From contig CAMNMY010000079.1 in NCBI GenBank assembly GCA_946545105.1, forward strand, positions 1 to 5,194: a DNA stretch of 5,194 bases, in the 5' to 3' direction. Position 1 is the stretch's first letter; each line of letters starts with the position of its first letter. Below the pieces are notes generated by a model. The model searched no databases and was not told where the DNA came from. It worked only from the letters and a program-made list of their open reading frames with translations. Source of the DNA: an uncultured Clostridia bacterium (lineage in GTDB: Bacteria; Bacillota_A; Clostridia; Christensenellales; UBA3700). Positions 1 to 5,194 of the stretch are shown here, one piece after another. A program made the translations under genes and the position numbers.

Positions 1-1
1 A

Positions 2-1963
2 TTCCATGGCATTGGTAAATGCTTAGGCCTAAAGAGAATGAAAGCCGCAGGTGTTGAACAAGATTATATCTTAGTTGAATATAATAACGGTGGGCTTTTA
101 TATGTACCAACATCGCAATTTAATAGATTGAGTAGATATTCTGGCTCAGATTCTGTTCCAAAGTTAAGCACTTTAGGAAGTCACGATTTTGCAAAGTTAA
201 AAGAAAACGTTAAAAAGTCTCTTCAAAAAATGGCAATAGATCTTGTAGATTTATATGCAAAGAGATTGAATAGACAAGGCTTTAAATATCCAGAAGATGA
301 TGAATTAATGTTAGATTTTGAAAATGGATTTGAATATACACCAACAGCGGATCAAGAAGAAGCTATAAAAGATATTAAGCAAGATATGGAAAAGGGCGTG
401 ATAATGGATAGATTATTATGCGGTGACGTTGGATATGGGAAAACAGAAGTTGCTTTGCGTGCGATATTTAAAACGATATTGTCTAACAAACAAGCTGCGA
501 TATTGGTTCCAACAACAGTTTTAGCTCAACAACACTACAATACGGCTAAAGCAAGATTTGCTCCATATGGTGTAAATGTAGAATTAATATCTAGATTGAA
601 ATCTAAAAAGGAAATAGATCAATCGCTTGAAAGAATCAAAAATGGCGAATCGCAAGTTGTTGTAGCAACACATAGATTATTATCTAAGGATGTTCAATTT
701 AAAGATTTGGGATTATTGGTTTTGGATGAAGAACAAAGATTTGGAGTTCAGCACAAAGAAAAACTAAAAGTTTTAAAGAGCAATCTAAATGTGTTAACAC
801 TATCTGCAACACCAATTCCAAGAACATTAAATATGTCATTGATAGGCGTGAGAGATATTTCTGTTTTAGAAACTCCACCAGTTGATAGAATTCCAATACA
901 AACGTCAGTCACCGAACTTACTGATGCTCTTATTGAAGACGCAGTAAAAAGAGAATTGGCAAGAGATGGACAAGTATTCATTCTTTACAACGAAGTTGAT
1001 TCAATAGATAGATTTGCCGCCGATATTCAAGATATTGTGCCAGAAGCAAAGGTTGTAGTTGCACATGGGCAAATGAAGCCAGAAGATTTAGAAGATGTTA
1101 TGGCCAAATTCTACGCTAAAGAATTTAACGTATTAGTTTGCACAACAATAATTGAAAATGGAATCGACATAAAAGATGCTAACACACTAATAGTGTGTAA
1201 CGCAGATAAATTGGGCTTGTCACAGTTGTATCAATTGCGTGGTAGAGTAGGCCGTTCAAACAAAGTTGCGTATGCATATTTTACGGTAAATCATAATAAG
1301 ATTTTGACTGATCAAGCATTAAAGAGATTGAATGCGATTATGGATTATACTGAACTTGGTTCAGGATTTAAAATTGCGATGCGAGATTTGGAAATTCGAG
1401 GCGCAGGAAACATCTTAGGAAAAGAACAACACGGGCATATTGAAAAAGTTGGTTATGACATGTATTGCAAATTGTTACAAGAAGCTGTTGATGATATAAG
1501 AGGGGTTAAGCATTCAAATGTTGTTTGTCAAGTTGATGCTCTTATCGATGCATATCTATCTCCAGATTATGTAAATGATGAAAACTCAAGAATGAAAATT
1601 TTAAGAGACATTTTGGATATTAATGTTCAATCTGATGTCGAAAAATTATCTAAGAAGTTGAAAGAAAGTTTTGGAGATGTACCAACTCCACTTGTAAATT
1701 TAATGAATATATCTTTAGCTAAGAATTTGGCACAAGATATGTTCATAGAACATATTGTTATAAACAATTTGACATGTGAAATTACTTTTGTGGATGCAGA
1801 TTTCACAAAGAGTGAGAAAATCATGGGAGCGATTTTCAATAAAAAGTATAACGCTACTTTGTTAAATGATGTAAGACCAAAAGTTAAGTTTAATTTTAAG
1901 ACAAATTCAAACGTTGAAAAACTTATGATGTTGATAGAGTTTTTAAATGAAGCATCTCTATAA
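2..1963 (+). CDS. mfd: Transcription-repair coupling factor Mfd, C-terminal 653 residues (5' end outside the window)
   Basis: Mfd is a cytoplasmic ATP-driven DNA translocase that pushes stalled RNA polymerase off damaged DNA and recruits UvrA. The reading frame is open to the left edge: 12 codons before the ATG at 38 already encode family sequence (HGIGKCLGLKR), so that ATG is internal. Numbering from the first codon at 2, residues 1 to about 45 are the end of the CarD-like RNA polymerase interaction domain. The translocase follows: Walker A GDVGYGKT (nt 422-445), DEEQ box (725-736), LSATPIPRTL, TTIIENGID, and motif VI RGRVGR (1238-1255). Next comes the TRG-type segment with IRGAGNILGKEQHGH, then the C-terminal TRCF domain from about residue 510. 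Family members are about 1150 residues, so the UvrB-like N-terminal half lies outside. All visible motifs are intact, with no frameshift. No terminator follows it, so transcription may continue into the lipoprotein gene. Confidence 0.98.
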   Translation, partial: FHGIGKCLGLKRMKAAGVEQDYILVEYNNGGLLYVPTSQFNRLSRYSGSDSVPKLSTLGSHDFAKLKENVKKSLQKMAIDLVDLYAKRLNRQGFKYPEDDELMLDFENGFEYTPTADQEEAIKDIKQDMEKGVIMDRLLCGDVGYGKTEVALRAIFKTILSNKQAAILVPTTVLAQQHYNTAKARFAPYGVNVELISRLKSKKEIDQSLERIKNGESQVVVATHRLLSKDVQFKDLGLLVLDEEQRFGVQHKEKLKVLKSNLNVLTLSATPIPRTLNMSLIGVRDISVLETPPVDRIPIQTSVTELTDALIEDAVKRELARDGQVFILYNEVDSIDRFAADIQDIVPEAKVVVAHGQMKPEDLEDVMAKFYAKEFNVLVCTTIIENGIDIKDANTLIVCNADKLGLSQLYQLRGRVGRSNKVAYAYFTVNHNKILTDQALKRLNAIMDYTELGSGFKIAMRDLEIRGAGNILGKEQHGHIEKVGYDMYCKLLQEAVDDIRGVKHSNVVCQVDALIDAYLSPDYVNDENSRMKILRDILDINVQSDVEKLSKKLKESFGDVPTPLVNLMNISLAKNLAQDMFIEHIVINNLTCEITFVDADFTKSEKIMGAIFNKKYNATLLNDVRPKVKFNFKTNSNVEKLMMLIEFLNEASL

Positions 1964-1970
1964 ATTATTA

Positions 1971-1999
1971 TTTACATTTAATTTCGCTTTATGTATAAT
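1971..1999 (+). promoter_or_regulatory. Sigma-A type promoter for the lipoprotein/foldase gene
   Basis: TTTACA (1971-1976, five of six consensus bases) and a perfect TATAAT (1994-1999) are separated by 17 bp, the optimal spacing. Transcription would start near 2006, giving a leader of about 40 nt. The site begins just 7 bp after the mfd stop codon and lies in the only intergenic space before the lipoprotein gene. The region is AT-rich, so a chance match is possible, but the spacing and position are good. This is a sequence inference with no transcript data. Confidence 0.75.
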
Positions 2000-2030
2000 A
2001 ATTAAGTAAAAATTATAATATTATAGTCCA

Positions 2031-2037
2031 AAAGGAG
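2031..2037 (+). promoter_or_regulatory. Ribosome binding site fixing the lipoprotein start
   Basis: AAAGGAG ends 7 bases before the ATG at 2045. This strong, well-spaced site, together with the signal peptide that starts directly at this ATG, settles the start codon. Confidence 0.85.
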
Positions 2038-2044
2038 CTCATAA

Positions 2045-2119
2045 ATGAAAAAAAGGCTAATCGCTTTAGTATTAATTATCGCAATGTTGACAGCGTTAGT
2101 ATTTACTTGTATTTCTTGT
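2045..2119 (+). other. Lipoprotein signal peptide, residues 1-25
   Basis: A positively charged start (KKR) is followed by a hydrophobic core rich in Leu, Ile, Val and Ala, then TCISC followed by Ser-Thr-Gly. Cys25 is the best lipidation site, with Ser at -1 and Ile at -2, but -3 is Cys22 rather than the usual Leu, Val or Ile. Cys22 itself has Thr at -1 and Phe at -2 and is a worse fit. Cleavage before Cys25 by signal peptidase II would leave the mature protein tethered to the outer face of the membrane. Confidence 0.8.
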
Positions 2120-4360
2120 TCTACAGGCATTTTCGAAGTAGACGAGGAAAGAGATTACAAAGAGGTAATTGCTACTGTTAAGTATGGCGATCTTTCTAAA
2201 GATATTTACAAAGGGCAATTAAAATCATATGTAAATTCTTATGGTGCATCTTACCAACAAAATTACAATATGACAATTGAAGAAATAGTTGAATATTTCT
2301 ACAACACATTAACAAAGAGTGCTTTGTTGTCTTTATATGCAAAGTACTATGTTTACGAAAAGGCACAAGCAGGTGATCCTGATTATGCATACATCGATAC
2401 ATCAAAGAGTATTAAAGATTTAAGTGACAAAGATTTTGTTTCTTTACCTGAATTGGTTTATTCAATTGATCAAACAAATGATGATTTCTTATCTTCATAT
2501 GAATCAATCCTTTCTGGTTTAGTAAAGAAGGCTGATGATGAAGAGGAAGAAGAAACAGATGAAGATGCATTAGACCCAAGAACAGTTAGAACATACACAG
2601 AGAAAGATAGAACTGCTTACGATAAGGATTTAACAAGTACAAGCATCGCTGCCATTTATGGTCCAGAATACAGAAACGTTAAGTATGGTCAAATTACAGA
2701 AGACTTCGTTAAGAACACTCTAAAGGAAGAATCAGTTGATGCTTTCGTTGCTAAACTTGATATCTTCAATGTTATCAGCGCAAAGATTAAGACAGAAACA
2801 GATTCTCAAACAAAGAAAGATATGAAGTCTGCACTAAAGACTTTAAGAGATAATATTAGCAAGTCTTACACAGATTATGATTGGTTCTTAAGTGACGCAT
2901 TGAGCTCATGTGTTATTAATGACTTAAAAGATGGTCTAAAGGCTACAAAGACTGCTACTGATGATCAAATCGACGATAAATATAAGAAGTTAATTAACGA
3001 CAATTTATCTAACTTAACAGAATCTACATACAGCAGTGCAATTTCTGGTTCAACATTCTTACCAGTTAATGCTTCTCAAGAATATGCTGGGGTTAAGAGT
3101 ATCTTATTAAAATTTAGCGAAGAACAATCAACAGCTTTAACAGCAATTAAAGCTATGTACTCAGCTAACCCAGATAAGGTTGCAGAATTAAGAGATGCTA
3201 TTGCTCTAGGTGAGCAAGGAACTATCGTTGATGAATTATTAAAAGATAATAAGGGTATCAAGGTTAATATTTCAAATGCATTCTATGATGCAGATGAAGA
3301 TAAGATTGATGCTGCTTACACAGATAAAGATGTTAACTATCTAGTTGTTCTATATGTAATGGCAGATAGCATTGCAAACATCTCTGCACAAATTGTTGAT
3401 GCGTATAAGGCTACAGAAGAATACAATGCATTATCTGCACAAGATAAGCAAATCGCTGAAGCAATAGTTGCTTATAGCGCTAAGGTTGAAGCATTTACAC
3501 AATGGATGTATTTAGTAAATGATGATAGCGGTATGTTCTCATCAGAAGCTTATACAATTACTCCAGAAGGTGAAGATACATCTTATGTTGCAGAATATAC
3601 AGTATTAGCAAGAAAACTTGCTAAGCAAGATATTGGAGCTTATACATCTAGCACATACGAAGCTGTTACTCCAGAAATCAAATCAGTTGATTACACAACA
3701 GGTTCTGAACAATATAAAGTTGAAAACAAAGAAGCAAAGGTTTATGTTGAACTAAATGAGATTTCTCAAACTAAGTCAGATGAATTAAAGGCAAATGTTT
3801 ATACAGTTAAGACAGAAGCTGGAAATACAATTTCATTTATCGTAAACGACTATGGTATTCATATCGTTATGGTAACAGAAAAGTATGGTCAATCTAACTT
3901 CGTTAACGATGTGGTTAACAAGATTGATGATAAAGGTAACGTTGTTGCTGCTGATGAAAAGGGATATGCATACACATTAGATGCTATCTATGATAGAGCT
4001 ACAACAATCGATTATGATTATGACTATACAGCAGTAGCTGCAGATGCTACATTTGATGAAAATGCTAAGTATTATCTATGGAAGGTGACAGGATTTGAAA
4101 GAGCTGATGTTACAGCAGAAACATTCAATCCATCTAAGTATACATATTATACAAGAGAATGGAAACTTCAAAATGTTGAATGTGAATACAAGACGTTGAA
4201 GGCAAATCTAGACGACGCAATCGTAACATCAATATTCTCTAACGAATATTCTGCAAGTCAAATCGCATTATATCTAAACACTTCAGAAAAGAGTGCATCA
4301 ATAACAAAAGTTGATAAGGTATATGACGAATTGATTAAATCATATAATAGCAACAGCTAA
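2045..4360 (+). CDS. Lipoprotein, diverged SurA/PrsA-type peptidyl-prolyl isomerase (foldase)-like protein, 771 aa
   Basis: This is probably a membrane-anchored extracytoplasmic folding factor; the catalytic role is uncertain. It starts with KKR, a hydrophobic segment (about residues 5-21) and a lipobox-like Cys25. Residues 38-105 resemble the N-terminal helical domain of SurA/PrsA proteins: an ATVKYGDLSK strand and turn, then long helices (YNMTIEEIVEYFYNTLTKSA). Residues 164-174 form an acidic patch, DDEEEEETDED. At 349-360, GVKSILLKFSEE resembles the opening strand of a parvulin (PpiC) domain, normally HILxKF, here with Ser in place of His. At 604-613, GIHIVMVTEK resembles its closing strand. 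A normal parvulin domain is about 90 residues; here these elements are about 250 apart. No known domain is recognised after about 620, a Tyr/Asp-rich tail. The gene has its own promoter, follows mfd as foldases do in some Clostridia, and ends in tandem TAA TAA before a terminator. An inactive chaperone or a lineage-specific surface lipoprotein are alternatives. The lipoprotein call is firmer than the PPIase call. Confidence 0.7.
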   Translation: MKKRLIALVLIIAMLTALVFTCISCSTGIFEVDEERDYKEVIATVKYGDLSKDIYKGQLKSYVNSYGASYQQNYNMTIEEIVEYFYNTLTKSALLSLYAKYYVYEKAQAGDPDYAYIDTSKSIKDLSDKDFVSLPELVYSIDQTNDDFLSSYESILSGLVKKADDEEEEETDEDALDPRTVRTYTEKDRTAYDKDLTSTSIAAIYGPEYRNVKYGQITEDFVKNTLKEESVDAFVAKLDIFNVISAKIKTETDSQTKKDMKSALKTLRDNISKSYTDYDWFLSDALSSCVINDLKDGLKATKTATDDQIDDKYKKLINDNLSNLTESTYSSAISGSTFLPVNASQEYAGVKSILLKFSEEQSTALTAIKAMYSANPDKVAELRDAIALGEQGTIVDELLKDNKGIKVNISNAFYDADEDKIDAAYTDKDVNYLVVLYVMADSIANISAQIVDAYKATEEYNALSAQDKQIAEAIVAYSAKVEAFTQWMYLVNDDSGMFSSEAYTITPEGEDTSYVAEYTVLARKLAKQDIGAYTSSTYEAVTPEIKSVDYTTGSEQYKVENKEAKVYVELNEISQTKSDELKANVYTVKTEAGNTISFIVNDYGIHIVMVTEKYGQSNFVNDVVNKIDDKGNVVAADEKGYAYTLDAIYDRATTIDYDYDYTAVAADATFDENAKYYLWKVTGFERADVTAETFNPSKYTYYTREWKLQNVECEYKTLKANLDDAIVTSIFSNEYSASQIALYLNTSEKSASITKVDKVYDELIKSYNSNS

Positions 4361-4361
4361 T

Positions 4362-4393
4362 AAATTAGGGACGCTTAGGCGTCCCAATTTTTT
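4362..4393 (+). terminator. Intrinsic terminator after the lipoprotein gene
   Basis: The perfect 7-bp stem GGGACGC (4368-4374) and GCGTCCC (4379-4385) encloses a TTAG loop. Flanking AAATT and AATTT can extend the stem past one bulged A at 4367. Six T follow (4388-4393). It begins right after the tandem stop codons of the lipoprotein gene. The T-run ends where the next gene's ribosome binding site begins. Confidence 0.92.
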
Positions 4394-4398
4394 GGAGG
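4394..4398 (+). promoter_or_regulatory. Ribosome binding site of the Nudix gene, abutting the terminator T-run
   Basis: GGAGG sits 4 bases before the ATG at 4403 and directly after the six T of the upstream terminator, so the start codon is only 9 bases past the expected RNA release point. There is no room for a promoter between terminator and gene. The site fixes the start of the Nudix protein. Confidence 0.85.
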
Positions 4399-4402
4399 AA
4401 AA

Positions 4403-4936
4403 ATGGATCAAGAAGAAAAGACTACAAAAAAGAATCTTATCTACGATGGAAAGATTCTACAATTATATAACGACGAAATATTAACCCCTGGCGGCAAGGT
4501 TGCGTATAGAGAATATGTAAATCATCATGGTGGAGCAAGTGTGCTAGCTGTTGATGATGACAATAATATTTATATGGTTGAGCAATATAGATATGCCTAC
4601 AAGCAATTATTGCTTGAAATTCCAGCAGGAAAACTAGAGAAGGGCGAAGATGCAAAGGTGTGTGCAATTCGTGAATTAAAAGAGGAAATAGGGGCTGAGT
4701 GTAAAGAGATTAAGCAAATGGCATTAGTGTATCCAACTCCAGGGTATACAAATGAACCTTTATATATATTTGTTGCAACTGGGCTAACATTTGGCGATAC
4801 AAAGTGGGATGATGACGAATATCTAAACATTAAAAAGATTCCATTTGACAGAGCGCTTGAAATGGTAAAGAGCGGTGAGATTAAGGATGGAAAGAGCGTT
4901 GTTGCGATTTTAAGATACGCGTTATTTAAAGGTTAA
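4403..4936 (+). CDS. nudF: Nudix hydrolase, NudF-like ADP-ribose pyrophosphatase, 177 aa
   Basis: The likely reaction is hydrolysis of ADP-ribose to AMP and ribose 5-phosphate in the cytoplasm, a housecleaning role. The complete Nudix box spans residues 76-98 (nt 4628-4696): Gly76, Glu82, then RELKEEIGA with Arg90, Glu91, Glu94 and Glu95, which match the invariant Mg2+-binding and catalytic positions. LLEIPAGKLEKGE around the box start and YPTPGYTNEPLYIF (110-123), with a proline 15 residues after the box, are typical of the ADP-ribose pyrophosphatase subgroup. The N-terminal part (IYDGKILQLYNDEILTPGGK) matches the domain that forms the dimer in that group. The length is normal for the family. 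It lies 42 bp after the lipoprotein gene with a terminator between and no clear promoter, so expression may rely on read-through. It ends in tandem TAA TAA. Other nucleoside diphosphate sugars are possible substrates; the family call is very secure, the exact substrate less so. Confidence 0.92.
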   Translation: MDQEEKTTKKNLIYDGKILQLYNDEILTPGGKVAYREYVNHHGGASVLAVDDDNNIYMVEQYRYAYKQLLLEIPAGKLEKGEDAKVCAIRELKEEIGAECKEIKQMALVYPTPGYTNEPLYIFVATGLTFGDTKWDDDEYLNIKKIPFDRALEMVKSGEIKDGKSVVAILRYALFKG

Positions 4937-4955
4937 TAAATATTTAAATATATAT

Positions 4956-4992
4956 AAAAAAATATTGGCTGCCGAATCCGGCAGCCAATTTT
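4956..4992. terminator. Bidirectional intrinsic terminator between convergent genes
   Basis: A perfect 10-bp inverted repeat, TTGGCTGCCG (4965-4974) and CGGCAGCCAA (4979-4988), has a 4-base loop and one more A-T pair outside. On the plus strand TTTT follows (4989-4992), ending the Nudix transcript. On the minus strand the seven A at 4956-4962 are read as a U-run, ending the convergent gene that stops at 5009. The minus-strand version has the longer U-run. Confidence 0.92.
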
Positions 4993-5008
4993 GTATTTAT
5001 CATTACGA

Positions 5009-5194
5009 TTACTTCTTTGGATCAGCGATAATATCTTTGTAGCAATCTTTGCTATAGAAATTATGTTCATCCTTAGTATGTGTATCGTACCAAAGCTGTG
5101 CATAGAATGGAATGTGTTTTGCAAGTTCATCATAGTTCCATGGAGCTGGTTGACAGCATTCTGGGCACCAGTGACCTGTACGTAAAATTAGATA
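5009..5194 (-). CDS. C-terminal 61 residues of an unidentified protein with a WCPECC motif (5' end outside the window)
   Basis: An open minus-strand frame runs from the right edge to a TAA at 5009-5011. I do not recognise the product. The peptide is rich in aromatic residues, Cys and His: GHWCPECCQPAPWNY near residues 7-21, then LAKHIPFYAQLWYDTHTK, and SKDCYKDIIADPKK to the end. The Cys-x-x-Cys-Cys cluster (nt 5153-5170) with neighbouring His could bind a metal or carry a redox disulfide; this is inference only. Support for a real gene: the frame has no stop across the interval, the composition looks protein-like with a charged Lys-Lys end, and a terminator with a minus-strand U-run begins 17 bp after the stop. 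The start and total length are not visible. Overlapping frames here give low-complexity, Ile- and Ser-rich translations that look like shadows. Confidence 0.78.
   Translation of the reverse strand, partial: YLILRTGHWCPECCQPAPWNYDELAKHIPFYAQLWYDTHTKDEHNFYSKDCYKDIIADPKK

Noticed and set aside
38..40. ATG at 38 as the start of the first gene
   Set aside because: The same frame is open to the left edge and the 12 codons before it encode conserved Mfd sequence, so it is an internal methionine of a truncated gene.
2014..2025. 12-bp palindrome TATAATATTATA in the leader of the lipoprotein gene as an operator
   Set aside because: It contains only A and T in a very AT-rich spacer, where such palindromes arise easily; it also holds a second TATAAT, but with no matching -35 element.
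2174..3901. Three KYG[DQ] segments in the lipoprotein (residues 46-49, 213-216, 613-616) as an internal repeat
   Set aside because: Similarity does not extend usefully beyond the short motif, and Lys, Tyr, Gly and Asp are common in this protein.
4311..4348. Promoter for the Nudix gene inside the end of the lipoprotein gene (TTGATA at 4311, TATAAT at 4343)
   Set aside because: The two boxes are 26 bp apart, too far to work together; the alternative TTAAAT at 4335, at 18 bp, lacks the key second A. Any transcript started there would also meet the terminator at once.
4940..4955. AT-rich run after the Nudix gene as an origin-like or binding element
   Set aside because: It is short, has no repeated box, and is explained as the spacer and minus-strand tail of the bidirectional terminator.
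4991..5185. Plus-strand frame of 64 codons and a minus-strand frame over 4933-5133
   Set aside because: Both overlap the partial minus-strand gene ending at 5009 and the terminator. The second translates the hairpin itself. Neither has a convincing ribosome binding site or family-like sequence.

Overview
The window is AT-rich bacterial chromosome with compact gene spacing, AGGAGG-type ribosome binding sites, frequent AGA/TTA/ATA codons and a lipoprotein-type signal peptide. This fits a low-GC Gram-positive of the Firmicutes, most likely a clostridial lineage. The order mfd then a PrsA/SurA-type foldase, as I recall it from Clostridia, supports this. The genus cannot be read from the sequence.

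Layout: (1) positions 2-1963, plus strand: the C-terminal 653 residues of Mfd, the transcription-repair coupling factor; the gene is open at the left edge. (2) A short spacer (1964-2044) with a well-formed sigma-A type promoter and a strong ribosome binding site. (3) 2045-4360, plus strand: a 771-residue secreted lipoprotein that looks like a strongly diverged, enlarged peptidyl-prolyl isomerase/foldase. (4) An intrinsic terminator (4362-4393) whose T-run touches the ribosome binding site of the next gene. (5) 4403-4936, plus strand: a NudF-like Nudix hydrolase, probably ADP-ribose pyrophosphatase. (6) A terminator hairpin usable from both strands (4956-4992). (7) 5009-5194, minus strand: the last 61 codons of a convergent gene with a Trp-Cys-Pro-Glu-Cys-Cys motif, product not recognised, open at the right edge.

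The genes do not form an obvious pathway. Mfd is a cytoplasmic DNA repair and transcription factor, the lipoprotein would act outside the membrane in protein folding, and the Nudix enzyme cleans up nucleotide metabolites. The foldase has its own promoter and terminator and so looks like a separate transcription unit. The Nudix gene has no convincing promoter and probably depends on read-through. I see no mobile element, CRISPR array, RNA gene or phage gene. The least ordinary items are the split, catalytically altered parvulin-like protein, the terminator/ribosome-binding-site junction, and the unidentified Cys-rich partial gene. I do not see clear evidence of a new multi-gene system.
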